Origin: Istiophorus platypterus
Lineage: Eukaryota; Chordata; Actinopteri; Istiophoriformes; Istiophoridae
Length of the DNA: 64,000 nt
NCBI GenBank assembly: GCA_016859345.1
Contig: CM029122.1
Location: 5,401,501-5,465,500 of the forward strand
Direction of reading: 5' to 3'
Made by a program: the position numbers and the translations under genes. Of this stretch, positions 1-14,755 are shown piece after piece; the first letter of the stretch is position 1, and every line of letters starts with the position of its first letter. The notes below the pieces were generated by a model, which worked only from the letters and a program-made list of their open reading frames with translations, was not told the origin of the DNA and searched no databases.

Positions 1-633
1 GTCAGGGATTGTGGTTATGCTGATTAGTGGCTTGGAGACGTGTGCTATATATATACTTCGGAAACACACCCAAAATACAGGCCATTCTGGAAAAGCGGTG
101 TGGCAGACGTGGAGAGGGAGAGAGAGATAGAAAAACTGAGTGAGAAAGAGAGAGAAAGAGGAGAAAAAAGTCCCAAACATACCACAGATGTTTCTGCGAA
201 CCATTATGATCCAAAGGGAACTGAAACAAGAAGTCGCTTCATGATGTGCTTGAATGATACCGTATGTGAGTTGTTCCTCCACAGCCAAGGAACAGAAAAA
301 CCTCAGACCATAAAATATCTCGTGTCCTCCGGGGATGACGGCGTTCGTTTCTCAGATTCTGAAACGAGCTCCAGTTCACGGCTGCCTCCTTTAAAGGATT
401 AGGGCCGTTAAGGTTCTGCCTTCGGATGACTCAAGGCCGGTAGGCTGAACCTTGCCCGCTGCCACCCAAATGAGGAGATTCATCACACGGTGGGATTATA
501 AAGTGATGTCGACACAGAATTTTGACCTCACACAGACTAGTTGTGCCGTGTTTGGGAAATTCTTGTCTTTTTAAAGACTTGAAAGAAAAAAGACATCCCA
601 GGCTCATGTTTTGACAATTAAGGGTTTGATTAT

Positions 634-742
634 GAAGACTTGACTTGTACGTGTGCTCAAGGACTTGACACTTGACTTAAGACTTGTTCCGACAAGACCT
701 AAGACTTGACTTGACTTGACTTGACTGCAGAGAGGTTTGACT
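634..742. repeat. Degenerate GACTT/ACTTG-word tandem array
   Basis: The pentamer GACTT (equivalently ACTTG) recurs many times, with a clean run of consecutive copies around 702-725 and scattered variant copies before and after it. This is an imperfect pentanucleotide or minisatellite-type array. A second, more degenerate array built from the same words lies at 32847-33090, so the word set is dispersed rather than a single local slippage event. Confidence 0.75.
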
Positions 743-3700
743 TCAGCTTGGGACAAACCCTGAGCACCAGGTAGAACCTACAAAGACTGGACACATAAAG
801 ATGGTTTCCACAAATGTACACAGATGTATTTTAATCTGATGTTGGGGAGCAAGAAATGAGTAGGGAAGAGCTTTAAGAAATCCCTATAGCATGCTGAGAA
901 TATGCAACAACCACCAGTCGTTTTCAAATGTCTAAGAAAACCCAAGGAATCCTGAGCCTGACTAATGAGTTAGTAGGTAGGTTAGCAGGTACCGAGCTCT
1001 GCCGCAGCCACAGCAGCTCAGCTCCGCTATAGGTCTGTGGTTGGCCGCTCAGCCGCATTTATTAGTTTTAAAAAAAGTTTTGATTTACTCTGAGTTCGTG
1101 GCAAATTAGTCGCATTTAAGATCATTGCAACAGATATATTTAGATGTATCTCCGTAGTCTATTAATTTGATCTAAACCCTAGTCATAGTCAGTGGTTGTG
1201 AAACAGGCAATTGCTCTCACGGCGTATCATTTTAGCAGCATCCAGAGATCTGAAATACTAGAAAAGGACTTGCAGTGTGTTTATAAGGACTTTTGGCGTG
1301 ACATGACATGGACGAGAACTTTAGACCTGAGTTACACGTAAAATTGACACTTAAATTGGAAGAATTGCAAAATACTTAAACAGTTTTGTCCTTGATAACT
1401 AAACAAAGAGATAAATACAAGTTGTAAAATGTCACGTGTGACTTTTGAAAATTCAGATCCTTAGTCCGAGTTCTCTCAGCATACTCCCTCATTTAATGAA
1501 GTTTTTGTTGTTGTTTTTTAAAATTCGGGCTGACTGGATTTCTGCTTTCCAGATGTTTGTTTTGTCATTTTTGTCCATTCAGTGGACCAATCCCAGACTG
1601 AAACTGGCAACAGTGCAACACAGCATTATTTGTGTCATAAAAAATGGGGAAGCATTTGTTGTATTCACATTTCACCTGAAACAAAGACGTGGTTGCCACT
1701 TAACCAAGCAAGTTGAACAACTATTCACTTATTCCGTATTTTTGTATGTTTTCTTTCCACTGTAAATACAGTAATGCATAAGACCCAAAACAACACAACT
1801 GCGGAAGTACGCTGAAGATTATATTCCACCATCAGGGAAGACGCACTTTGATAATAATCACATACATAACAGGTCAGTTTAGGTCCAAAAAAAAAAATGA
1901 ACTCTAAAGGCTGGTTATGTCAATGGCAGCTTTTTTTTTTTTTTTAACTTTTTGCCAATGAAAACTTTGGATCAAGGAACTAAAAAGAATTTGGTGAAGG
2001 TTAGAATTAAGATGTGGTCACAGCAGGGGGAAAAAAAAAAAGCAAAACCCCTCCCAGTCAAAAAAAAAAACAAAAAAACTTGTGGCAGGTCACTGGGGTT
2101 GGAGTTTGATGTCTTTTTCCCTTTTCCCACCACTTCAGCAAATCATGAATTTTATGCATTGTGTTTACAGTCTAAGATTTCACTTTTATTTCACAGAATA
2201 CGAGGACATGTCGGCCGTTGCCTCATGTCAAGGTGCAACCAAAAAAAACAAAAAGGCCCATGACAGGGTGATGGACTAAATCATTCAAAGATGGCAATGA
2301 ACTGAGTTAGTCATTTTTTGTTGTGGTACCAAATCCCTGAAGGGGTAATTTCCAAGCTTATCTGATATGTGTTAGTCATCTTAGTTGTAATTTTGTTATT
2401 ATTTTCTCAGCGCTGAATCCTTCAACAGAAACCGCCCCAAAATAGAAACCATATGGGCAAATGTTCCATCAGTATTTGGGAGGATCAACAACCCTCCCGG
2501 TAAATGGAGACAGGCAAGGGAGAGTGAGAGGAGGGGAGAGAGGACTGGACTGACACATACAGAGGATGTCGGCGGCGTATGAACGGGGGCTATGTCTCCC
2601 GGTTTATATGTTTATATGGATCTGGTGCGATGGCCCGATGATTCCCCACCTATTCTGTCTGAAATGCTCCCACGGCTCCGTCTGATGAGCTCAAGTGCCT
2701 CTTCCTCGACACCGAATGTCATGTTCCAGCTGTGTTCTTTTGAATCAATTATAAATTGAATGTTGTTCAACCTTTGATCTACTGATTAAATAAAAGTAGG
2801 TAGTACAAAAAGAAAAAAACAGGATCCTGGAGGTTTCGGTGCTTAGGCTTGTTCTGTTTTTTTTTTCCTGTCAGTAGGTTGGCACACTACAAGAAGCGAG
2901 ACAATTCGAGGATTAAGAGCAGCATTGTGCAACAGTTTTACGAAATAATCTTACCAAATAAAATCTTGGAGATCATTTTGATAGTACGCTGATTTGTAAT
3001 CGGGAGAATGTCGCCTCTTTCTTTCCCACCCTGTGCACCGAATGCCCTGTTCTTGCGCCGGGCAGCTTGGGTTGAGTGGGTATGATCTTCAGCTGGCAAC
3101 GAGAACTAGCTAGCCCCTCATTCTTCGGCCAGGCATCATGGTAGAGGCAAAGAAAGTAGCTCCTAGCATCTACATTTTAGAACACAAACACTGTGGTTTC
3201 GGATGTTTTTGTTTTTGTTTTTGTTTTTTGATCAGTGTAAATGTAGCCTACATTTCCTTAGACTATTTGCGTTCATTTTACTTCCAAAATAAGAGCACGT
3301 GGAGACAGTAACTTTTAACACTGATGTTTTCCAAACAAGGCAGCGAAGAAGCCAAACTTGTATCCAGATTTTAATTTGAAAAAAAGGGATATAAATCTTT
3401 GCCACCTGTTGCTCCGCTCGGTTGCAATTTTACCCTGATTTTGCAAGCGCTCCGTTGCCAGCTCATTAGGTACATCTAGCTTAATCTAGTGCAGTGTAAT
3501 ACAGCAGTTTTGCAACCAACCCTACCGCCTTGACAGTTATAGTTAAGATTTTGTTCGGACCTGTTTTAGAGAAGTGCTGGTTCAACTTCATGTTTCATAT
3601 TCCATCCAACCATAATATATTAATGAGGGTAGAGTAAATAATAGAACTAAAACAATATAAAACAACAAACAAAAACTGTGTTATACTTCAACTTAATTAT

Positions 3701-6700
3701 ACAATATCATTAGTTATACTGTTATAACCTTCACTAAGGACTGTTGTGTTTGACTGCATTAGTTTTAGCTAAGTATACCTGGTAAACTGGCAACTGTAGT
3801 GTATATATTTACATTAAAAAATAATTTGACTAGCATAGCTTCGGGGGTGACGCTTTCATTGCCCTTCAGTAAATGTCTTTTGAATGTATTCATTGTTTAC
3901 TCTTCTTTACAGTATCTATCAATGCCGTCACATTCCTTCTATTCATTCATTCATAATCTAGACCCCCCCCCTTCCATTTAGCTGAGTTCCATCTGCCCTG
4001 TTCCACTGTTCGGAGCCACTCCTGCCCCACTAGCACCACCAGCACAACCAGCGCCACCACCACAGCGCTCCTGTCTTTCCCATCTCTGACCTCATGGCTG
4101 TACTGTTCCTGGAGCTGAACTGGGCTGGGAGTAGCCACACTGGGCCGGCTTGCATGACTCAAATCTGGCCAGAGAAATACTGCAGGGCTTCCTCATCGCT
4201 CAGGAATTTATCCTGTGCAAACAGCGTAAAAAGGTGTAAAGCCGAGCGCTTTAGGCGAAAAGTCAGGTCATAAGAGAAATACATAAAAACTCTCTGAAAT
4301 AACTACTGTGGTTGCCAGCAAGCTCTCTGACTGGCAGAGAGAAAACATCCCTGTCAGACCGAGAAGCAGTTCAGCATCACACTAGATAAAATCAGCGTAA
4401 CAGAACTGGAGCTGATCTTTGCACGGCTCCTCTGTGATCCTGTTTATGGGGGTGAAAGCCCGACGCAGCTGCCTGGCGTGTTTCCCTTCTAAGTCACCTG
4501 GGTGAATAACATTCATTTCCTTCTCGGAGCTGCGTCTTTTGAATGCCTGAACACGCTCGCATAAATGTCTTATTAACCTGAAGTCTCCCGTAAAAGTGCG
4601 GTATTGTTGTCTCTGCTTACACACCTGTACCACTCGGTGTAATTCCAGGTCATGCACAGAGTCCCTGTTAGTTCCTCTTCACTTAACCGCACTGATAGTG
4701 CACTTGACATGCCTTTATGAGTGCTTGTGGTACTGCTTGTTTTCTTACTTTTCTGTTGCCACCCAGAGGCAAAAACCTATTTTTGCCCACGTTATCCCCA
4801 TTTATCCTTTTGTCATTATTGAACTCAATTATGGTTAAGCTTAAGCACTCGCAGTGCTCGGTTGGGATCAGGGAAAGATTGTGGTCTGGTCCCGTACGGA
4901 AAAGGTCATAGTGACTTCAGAGCCAACATGTTTTTATGTTTCTTTTTGACATTTAACCAAAAAAAACACTATTTCCCCCCGGACCTCAACCAAAGTGCTG
5001 CTGTTGCCTTAACCTCACCACAGGCTGGGGCTGTGGATGCAAACTCCGGCCTCCAGTGTGATAATCGTGGGCTTTGTACAACCGTGTACAACTCTGCTGC
5101 CGTTAATACATGTGAGGATTCATTTACTAAAGAACAAACAAACAAAAAAAATTGCCAAAGAAACACTAAATTTGACGTCTTAAAATTATCCGGCAACTGT
5201 CTATGTTTCCTACCTGCTGCTGCAGTTTAGTTGTATGAAAATCATAATCATCATTAAGATGGTATAAACCATAGCTTAGCCTGTTGCCACGCATAAAAAA
5301 GAGAGTGAAATAGCTTCATTTTGTCTGAATAAGGTCAAGATATGTTATTTATCACAGGGCTCCCATCTCAAATTTACGATTGTTTCGATGTGCTGATTCG
5401 GCTTCACGCAGAGTTTGGAAAATATTACTTCAATTATTAATGCTTGGTCAAGGGGAAACATTTGACTGATTCGTGCTAAAAAAGAACATATTTTGCACAA
5501 AAGAAAAGATTCGGCTGGTTCCAAAATAGTCAGATTCCTCCTCAAAAGATGCCCTGGTGCCCTAGATATTATGCGACCAGATGGGGGCCTTTGGGGCATT
5601 TGATTCGTTGCGCTTGTTTTCCCTTATTTCCCATAGTTCCTCCACCACCAGTTGTTTTACGAAGGCAAGAAATGTCCCAAAAAATAATAAAAACAAGCAT
5701 CTACTGTGCATCTCACAGGCTCAGCCTCTGCCACGAAATTTATAAAGTCTATAAAGCATCTACTGAGCCGTACCAGATATGTGTCAGAGCTGTCAGGAGA
5801 CTTCTGGAAAGGGCTTTGATGATCTGATATCACCCTTGAAACATTCATATATTGGTATTTTATTTAACCCTAGGTGTAAGGCCCAGTCGTATGGATGAAA
5901 GGCATCCACTAAACTGCAAAAACCCCCAACTGGTATGACCGGTTTCATAGAAGAAGGCAAAGAAACTAACTCTGGCTTGGAGCAAAAGTTTCAGCTCACC
6001 ATGAAAGCTCTCGGGGTCAGCTGGAGGCGAGCAAGCAGATCGGGCGTGACTGATACCGAAGCATCTTTTTATTCTTCGAGGCCGACGGGCGGTGGGCTAC
6101 GGCTCTGGTGCTTTGTCCCCGGTCCCGCTGGGGATTTTGGCTGAGTGGCCCCCCGTCGGGATTGCCTGCCGTCCGTTGCGCTGCCTGGAGGCTCTGTCCT
6201 CCCGTTCCCCCTCAAGCTCCGCCTCGGATCTGAGACTTCTGCTTTTCATTGCCCTCGTGTGAGGTTCGGCCTCTGGACGTCTACGTTAAAGAGAAACACT
6301 GCCCTAATCTGGAGTGTGTGAGTCAGAGTTGCAGGCATTTGTTTGAAGCACTGCACCCCTTGCAAGTAAATATGTTTACATGTGAATATCTAGGTATGTA
6401 AAACTGTAGTCCGTGCGTGTAAGCATGTGTGTCTGTGTGAGTGTGTGTGAGTGTTTGTGAGTATTTATGAGCTGCAGAGCAGGGATCAAACTGCTCCAAC
6501 TGAGATTGAATAGTTCTTACTGTGTAAAAACATTTGGAAGTGTTTAAACAAAGGACATATTCATTGTTTCTATAGGCCTACAGCTACATAATAGGGATAA
6601 ATAACAGAAACACACACATATACGCTGTCAGCACAATGACAGTTGAGCACGGTGATGTGTTAAAGACCATATTTGGCTTAGGACGACTCGCTTCTCCCCC

Positions 6701-7263
6701 TTCAATAAAACAGATTAAGTATTTTGGCCCCAGCTGCATTGTCTTCCTCACTTGAGTGAAGAGTTATTAAACAGCACTCCCACTGAGGTTTCTGAAGGAA
6801 TGCGGCTTGTTTATCAGTTGGGTTTTTTTTTTTCTCTTTTGCACCATGTTTTATGATCACAAAAGCTAATAACCTCAGGAATGCGGGTCAAATGGAAATG
6901 TCGTAGTTACAGTATTGATCCCCAAGGGAGAAAAAAAAATCCCTGGGGGTCAGCGATAGAACTGCGACAATTGCTTATCCAGTGGTCTGCCTCTTTTTTT
7001 TGTTGTTTTTTTTCCCCCAAAGTGTAAAGTTTTTTGCTCAAGGGCTCTTCAGCAGGGTGGGGGCACGTGAGCCACTTCAAGTTTTTGGGGGTTTTTTTTT
7101 GGGTCAGAAGCTAAGTCTGCAACCACGAGAGCCAGCTGCTCAACCAGACATCTTGTTGACTTAATTCCCCTCTGATGAAATCTGCTACAAAACTTTCATG
7201 TCCGACTCCGACTTTGCCGTCATCGACCTCCTTCAGTTATTTGCATCACGTCTTCCCAGATGC

Positions 7264-7285
7264 TTTTTTTTTTTTTTTTTTTTTT
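7264..7285. repeat. Poly-T tract, 22 T
   Basis: An uninterrupted run of 22 T. It could be simple slippage or the A-tail of an unrecognised minus-strand retroposon. No SINE-like body was recognised beside it. Confidence 0.9.
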
Positions 7286-10200
7286 CTCGAGGAGATCGTT
7301 GGCTGGAGCTTGATGCATTTTACAAGCCGATTATAAACCATAACAAATGCAGTTTTGGCTGGCGGTCTCGCGGGATTTCTGAAAAGTTTGACGGGAAAAC
7401 ATCTCATCGGTGCATAAAAGCTTTGCACCATAACACCAACATTCATAACCACACCTAATTATTTTCATCTCAGCAATTGAAGAATACAGTGCCTTTGTCT
7501 GATACATCATTGCGGCAACTGTTGATTTTGGATATGATGTCTGATTGTAAACACAGTACATCACTGGCTGTACCATGGAGCTTCCCGCGTCATTTCTCTT
7601 CTGAGGTGGAAAAGTTCACATGTCTTGGGAGGGTCTTCCAGAAAACCATTACCCCGCACTTGTAAATGATCATCCTGGGCCTCTCCTCACGTGCTGCGCC
7701 CCCATGCAAATTAACCTGCTTCCACCGAGATTTTGGCTCTAAATCAGTCAGCCGGGTCAGATATGATCTCGAGGCGGTATCATTTTACCGTGGCTCTTGG
7801 GGGGGAATATTCTCTGTGGCTGTATTTCACTGTGTGTGATGTACATTGCGGGCTGTCAGGGTGGGTTAAGGAGCAGCGGGGCATTTGAGAGGAATTGCTT
7901 TCAATTAGCGAGCAGAGAACACAGTAACTTACCTTTCAGCATCAGTGCTTCGAATCTCAGCAAACACCTCTGGTTTTCTCAGTGAAAATCTCGTGCCTCC
8001 TCGGTGCAGAAGTGTCGTCGGAAGATGTTTTGCGTGGCAGTTTGATTCAAGCTAACGGACATAATGAACCCATTTTTCTTATCTAATGTTTCAAGTTCAC
8101 CTGACAGACAGACGTTGGACATCGTCTGACCCACAGAGCCGCACCGCTTCATGTAGAGGCGAGATTTGGGGGATGAGCCCACCGGGTCCTCTTTGACCCG
8201 CGGTCACCCATGACACACGGGTCTTCTGATTCCAGCCCTAAGTGCGAAAATACAATGGCTGTGTCGTGAAGCATCGCCCCATGTGATGCATGGCAGTTGA
8301 CGGGAGAAGAGTCACAGTACGGCAGCCATGACTCGTTGATGTGGGGAGTGAAATGTGATAAACTCCTCTGTTGGATCTGGAGATCAACACCAATCCCACG
8401 AAACAGGACAATAAATCAAGCCTTTGCAGCTCGGGCTAACATCGGATGACGGTGTCAAGTGGGACAGACTGTGCCTCCTGTATTATTTTACTGTATCAGG
8501 GCGTCTCGTCATCTCTCACTGCTACTCTTTGTAGCCCAGCTACCTGTAACGCTGCCTCTGCACCAGCCGAAAATAGCATGGCAGCTAGAGATCACTAGAC
8601 GATCCGAGTTCAGCCCCGTCTAGTAGAAACTACCATTTTTATATGGCTCATTTCAAACAGCAAATAACTCTTGTCAGCTGCTAATAACTGTGGCACCTCA
8701 TTCATTCAATGAAAAATTAAAAAAACTTTTCTGTGAACATAATCCAGGCAGGTAGCATGTGAATGTTATTTCCAGGAGACAGGGTTGCTGTCATAAATAA
8801 CTGGCTAGCGGCAAATCAAATCCTCTTCACTCACAGTGAACAAAGGAGCTGCAATGAAATATAATTATATGGTGAATTATATCTTAGAATTATAACATCA
8901 TTCTTGTCTCAGTAGCATATTTTATTTAAAAGGTGGCTATAAAGAAAAAAGGCATCACGTTTCGAGTGAACAAGCGTGAATGTAGAACTGGTGGGGCATC
9001 ACATCTTTTTTCTTTTTTTGTCTCAATATCAACAGAAATAAAGGCTGTGTTTTGTTTTAAGATGAACCCAAGTGGTGACAAGCAGTGACATAGCAGGACC
9101 AACCTTAAAACGCAGTCAGAGAGAAGCCTTTTTTTTTCTGCAGTCTCGCTCTAAATGCATCTCTAAATGCATAACACATATCTTGCAACATCATAACTAA
9201 ACACACACACACACACAAACTGCATTTGCGTCACCACAAATATGTACACACACAAAACCTACGCTTCGCCCGCTGAAGGCGAACTCAGATCCAGGTGTGG
9301 GACTCGGAGGTCAGATTCCATTTGATCTTTCTCTGCCTAAACTCTGCCTTTAATCATCAGCTACACTTTCACCGCCTCAGGTCCGCACTCATCTGATGTC
9401 AATCATGGAGGACATGGTCACGCAGCGCCGTGGCATATTTCACGAGGGGATGGCTGAGGCTGCTCTGCGCTTCCAAGAGACCTAGAAAAAGGAGCATTTC
9501 TTTCTTATTTGAAGACAAGGAAGAACAATTGCCATCGATTGGTTAAGTTGAAAGACTAAAACAATTTGTAGAACCTAAACTTCAACCAGACCCGAGTGTG
9601 AGGCAACCACCATGGTACGTGGCAGTGGTCGGGGTATTTTTATCAACGATTAAATGCGTTTTAGGTTGAGCCTGGTCTAAACCAGGCCAGGAAACCTGAT
9701 TTTTGCACAGTTTTGTCAGTTTTGTCTAATGAAGTCTAATTATCCAAATGCTATACACCAGCACAGGAAAGGCCTCATTCAGACAAAAATACCCAATGAG
9801 TAAAACAAGAGTGGGTGTAGCAAGAATAGGTGGACATGACAAATATAAAATATATACACATACTTATATGCTTATTGGTAAGTAAGAGAGGTTCCTTAAG
9901 TTAAGAAAAAGAGAAAGTTAGCAAAGATTCAACCTTCAGTGAAAATTTTTTTTTTTTACGATCAGGGCTTTGAAACCGTGATTCCAGTGGGTTCAGTTTT
10001 TGCTTTTTAAGAGAAAGGAGGCTTGTGGGAACAATTGGATGTACGATACATGGTCGAACACGAACCTGCTTTGCTGAGGCGAACACACATCGCAATCAAA
10101 AAAATAACCAAATGGAGGAACTTCTCTGATTTCAGGAAAAAAACATTCCTACAAAATGAAATCAAATTGAGGAAAAGTCAGTGTAATCAAAAACATTTTT

Positions 10201-11652
10201 ACTCCGCTCAGCAGAGTCTGTTCCTCTTTGTTCTCCTGTTATTTCCTGTTTTACTCGTTGTTAGCTGCAGATGCTCGGTTCCAAAACACTGGATCTGTAT
10301 CAGGGGCTGATAAAGACCTTATTAAACAGAATTCAGAGTTTCAGCTTGACATGAAAGTACTCTTTCTTGTTTATTAATTTTTTAAAAAATCCATATTGGT
10401 GTAAAAATGCAACAACGAAACCCGTATATATTGATGAGGGCAAAATGGTTAGAAAAAAACAAACAAAACATCTGGAATTCTACATATTTCTTCACCTTAA
10501 TTTCTTTTTTTTTCTCGTTAATCAGGGTTTCATCTTCTCCGCCGCCACAGCTCTGTGGCACCCGCTCGCCCAGAACAAGCAGAAATGGGCTGAGAGACAT
10601 TTTCTGACCCATTTGCTCTGACACTTTCCTGGACACAGCTCAATGATAAACCGGCTGTTTATTAATGGCCAACGTGGACGGATTACGGGTGGCGCTGCCA
10701 AAAACAACTTAGGTCCCCACCCCGGCTGCTAAACAGAGCTTTACTCCGAAATTATGTTTTGTTATCTTTTGCATTCTTGTTCCCTCGTTGTTTGTTTTTA
10801 ATTTGGTCTCGCTCCTTGCCTTCAGCCCGGCGTTGAGGCTGGTGTAATGGAATAGTTTCCGAGAAATGCATCGACAATAACCAATAATACCAGCTCACTC
10901 ACCACCCTGCCAACCCCCCTCCACCCCCTGCCCCCATTTAACCAATCTCCTGCCATAAAACTTGTCATGATTTGCAGAACACAGTCACAATACATAAACT
11001 ATGCAGCTGATGAAACGTGTACATCTTTCATATTGATTGTCCACGGGATTTATTATTAACCTGTTATTGACAACGCTGACATACATTTTAACTAGATCGG
11101 CAAATAACAGTTTCTTAAGATGCTGAATATGTTTTCTATTAATTATTTACTAGTTGTCCAGGAACAATTAAGTAAAGGGCGACGGGACTAGGTTGTCGAT
11201 CCCGAAGGTGTTTCACCCCTCATCACATCTCATCCTTCTTCGTTAACAAGGCTGCTGGTACCATCTGGTCCGTCAACACTCCTGGCCGTTGTGACGACAG
11301 TTGTCAGGGTTGTGAAAGTCACCCGAGGCCAATTGCTGCCGCCGGTGCTTTTGGATCCAACCCGGGACCAAGTGCGAGTCTTTGTTTAATTTCCTGGGAA
11401 GCAATGAAAGGACAGCGTTATGGGTTGGGGGGATAGGTGGCGTCGTAGAGCTCCTCCTCTGACCTCTGACGGTTTCTCTACTTTGACGTAAACACCCCCT
11501 GTCACTCCTCTTTCGAACCACCTGCCCTCTCCATCTGAAATATGTCCATTGTGCTCATTGAATGAGCGTCCCATATCCTTTAGGTACAGGTAAAAAGGTC
11601 TGTGCCGTCCTCACTGCCTTGGACTGCATAGGACTTGGACTGCTTTTTCTTG

Positions 11653-11654
<2 letters not shown>

Positions 11655-11685
<31 letters not shown>
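11655..11685. repeat. (GT)n microsatellite
   Basis: About 15 uninterrupted GT units, followed by a short mixed purine-pyrimidine alternating stretch to about 11705 that includes GCACATGCG. Alternating tracts of this kind can adopt Z-DNA and are usually length-polymorphic. Confidence 0.95.
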
Positions 11686-11686
<1 letters not shown>

Positions 11687-14600
11687 ACATGCGTGTGTGT
11701 GGCGTGCAGCGTTTGGGATACGCCAGCGTCTATCTGAGTGTGTTGCTGGGTTTTGAAAGACACAGGGATGCGGTGCTTAGCGAAGATCCTCCTGGGTTTT
11801 TCCTCGGAAAGTCCATTTTTTTTTATTCTTATTTTGGATTTGAAATGACATGGAAGCCCCCCCCACACCCCTTCTCACAACCGTTTTTCATCTGATCCTG
11901 GATTCAGACTCTTAGCTTTTTTGTTCCCAACCCTGCCTCTCTGACCGCCAGGCTAAAATTTCGGCCTCATTTTTGCCGCTCCGATGCTAAACCCACAGAA
12001 GGCGCCCTCTGTTCCCCCTTCTTTGGCTGATCCTCAGCGGCTCTGCAACCCTGAGCCTTTAGCTGTTAGCGCGGACCTGTTACAAAACAATATTTAGCCT
12101 GTCTCCTGTGCGGGAGAAAGTGGGCCTCATTAGCACTCCGAGCTAACCGGCCTAACCTGCTAATAGTGTGTTGGCAGTGAACCAGGGAGCTAGCTAATGC
12201 CCACACAGCCAGAGCCGGAGTTAACTCGCGGAGTGATGATGGCCGCAGTAAATTAAATTAATGAGACTCTCGATCATCTGTCAGCTCTCTCCAGAGCCCG
12301 GTTATCCAAAAGGCATGAATGTGCTGCTATGGAAATTAGGTCAGGAGCGGTTTGTAGCACAGCACTGTATAGAACCGATGATAAAAAATAAAAAAAAAAT
12401 CCTATCCATAAAATCCAGCTGGGCTTTAATATAATGGAAACTACATCAAACTGAGAGATATGGGGCAGGATGTTAGTAGGTTACGTCGTGATAAATTTGT
12501 GTGAACAACAAACTTTTTACGGCTTCCGCCCTGAGAGAGCGTGGAGGTTTTCCAACAGGAGGTGGAACTTGAAGGGCTACATAAATCAGAATGTAAGTTA
12601 TGGATGTAACCCTGAATCACCGCCTGTCATAAGGTATTTCTTTCGTTCGGTTACAATAACTGAGAGATTAATCGCATGGGTCAGCAGCAGATGTGATGAT
12701 TCACCTGTCGCGTACTCGCTGACATTACTTATTGTTGTTCGGGTTGAAGATTTGCAGCCACTGAATATGGTTCCTTCAATCTTTTTCTTGACGATCACAT
12801 CACCGTTAAATGCCGACATCAGCACCGTTGTAACAGATATCGAGTGTGGGAGCTTCGGAGGCCCAATGAACAGAGGCAGAGGCAGAGTGATCCCGTCCTG
12901 AGCGTGTTTTGCCGCCGTCTAATGAGCTTCTCAGGAGGCTGAAACGTCATGTGCGTCTGGCACTGAGCTGATGGCGGCGCTGCCTGGTCGCCAGTGACGG
13001 GAGCCTCACTGCTGAAAGCCGGTGATTTGGTCACGGTGACTTACATCTCTACTCCCGGCACTGGTCTCTCCAACTGAATCCAGGAACCTGACCCCCCCAC
13101 ACACACACACACTTCATAGTGACAGAGTTTACTAGTATTAGTAAATGTAATGTAAGATAATTTGAAATTATAATCCTTGAGATTCAGGCCCATTAACTTC
13201 AATGTCCCCATTTCTATTTAGGCCCGAGAGCTGTTGCTGCATCTCAGCCCCCTTTGTCTCTCCTCCTGCTTCCTTTCTGTCTTCACTGTTGTGGCCAATT
13301 AAACAGGTTGAAATACCTCCAAAAATTTCTATATTTATATAAAGAACTTGTAAACCTTGAGCCACTCTTTGCAAGTAAAAGTCGTCACATGACTGTCGCT
13401 GAGTGTCTGAGCTACCATGAACCGCGCCACTGCCCCGCACTGTTGTCGCCGTGCAGCTGCCTGAAACAAGTCCGGATGGGATTTCCCATTGATTCTAATC
13501 AGCCGTTGGAAGCTGACGGTAAACAACGGAACAATGGTCGCGCTTTTCTTAGCAGAATCTCCATCTGAGTCACAGAACAGAAAGGCCGATCGCTTTGGCA
13601 GCTTCTCTTCCATTTCCTCTGTCTTTCCACCTCATTTTCTTCTGGTTCCAAACAGGAATCAACGATCGCTATGGAGAGCAATAAAGCCTTCGGAGAGTGA
13701 CAGTAATTGCGCTTTTACTCTCCCCCAGCCCCAACCAGTCCCACCACCACCACCCCACCAGTCCCACCCCAACATGACAAGGAGATGTCATGGTATAAAT
13801 CAAGTGATACGGCCTCGAGACTTCCTTACAGGATTTATCCTGCGTCTGTCTTATATCCTCAATTGGAATTCGCCCAGCAGAACAAAATCGCTATAGAAAA
13901 GTCGACCCTGAAACTCAGCCTCCTGCAAACTTTTTTTTATTTTTTACAGGAATTACATGCAATAAAACGATGAGTCATTATTGTTGAAGTTCGAATCTTA
14001 GCTCTCTGGAGGTTATTCCTTATTTCTGAGGGATAAGAGGGGTGGAAGACATGTTTCACTTTGAGCTTCAGAAGTTTGCTTTCCCATCTAGAGATAAAGA
14101 ATTACCTCTGGGCCTCTAATGTGCTGTGAGATTTGAGGTGGACTGGACTGATAGAGTGTCGGTAACTGTAAGTAGCACAGATACGGCAGATTAAGACGTT
14201 TATCCCTCCCGTGTGCAGCCCATCTGTCCTTGTTTGACTGAGGACCCACATTTCATATTTCCCCTCTGACTGCTCACTCTTATTTTATAGCCCCCCTCCC
14301 AGGAGAGGGAGAAATCTGGCTCTTTATCTCTGCAATAAATATCCCAAGAAAAGAAGTTAGCTGGGGGGTGAGATGTAGGTCTTTGGGTCAGTGTGCATGT
14401 GCGGTTTTGTGCTGCAGGTGTGGGCTTTATTTTAATCATTTTCTTTTGTACATGGACATGGACATATGTGCTTGTAGGCATGTCAACACCACCTGTTTTT
14501 TTGTTTTGTTTTTTTTTTGAGGGGGGGGGGTTGATATGAGCCTCAGCCAAACCTCTCGCTCGCCTCCAAGACTCCAAGAAGTACGCGAACTTCCCAGTTT

Positions 14601-14698
14601 CCAGAAATCCAATCACGCGCCGATAAGACCTGTGTGGTATTCCTGGAGCACGGACCTATCTGCCTCGGCCATCGCTGTGTCAACAGCGTCACGTGTGG

Positions 14699-14755
14699 TG
14701 CATCAGTCGTGCGGGTGAATAGCACACTGAGGGTTGGGAGTTCAATTCTCCCGTT
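14699..14755 (+). other. tRNA-like B-box remnant, possible SINE fragment
   Basis: Around 14738-14750 there is GGGAGTTCAATTCTCCC, which resembles a tRNA T-arm with an internal promoter B-box (consensus GGTTCGANTCC) inside a short self-complementary stem. A T-rich tract follows at about 14770-14785. I cannot fold a full tRNA cloverleaf, so a decayed tRNA-derived SINE is more likely than a tRNA gene. Chance similarity is also possible. Confidence 0.25.

Noticed and set aside
12470..12901. 143-codon open frame on the + strand
   Set aside because: The composition and residues show no recognisable domain, and there is no promoter or splice context. I considered an old repeat but could not define its ends.
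14699..14755. A functional tRNA gene
   Set aside because: Only a B-box-like T-arm is visible; no acceptor, D or anticodon arms could be paired.
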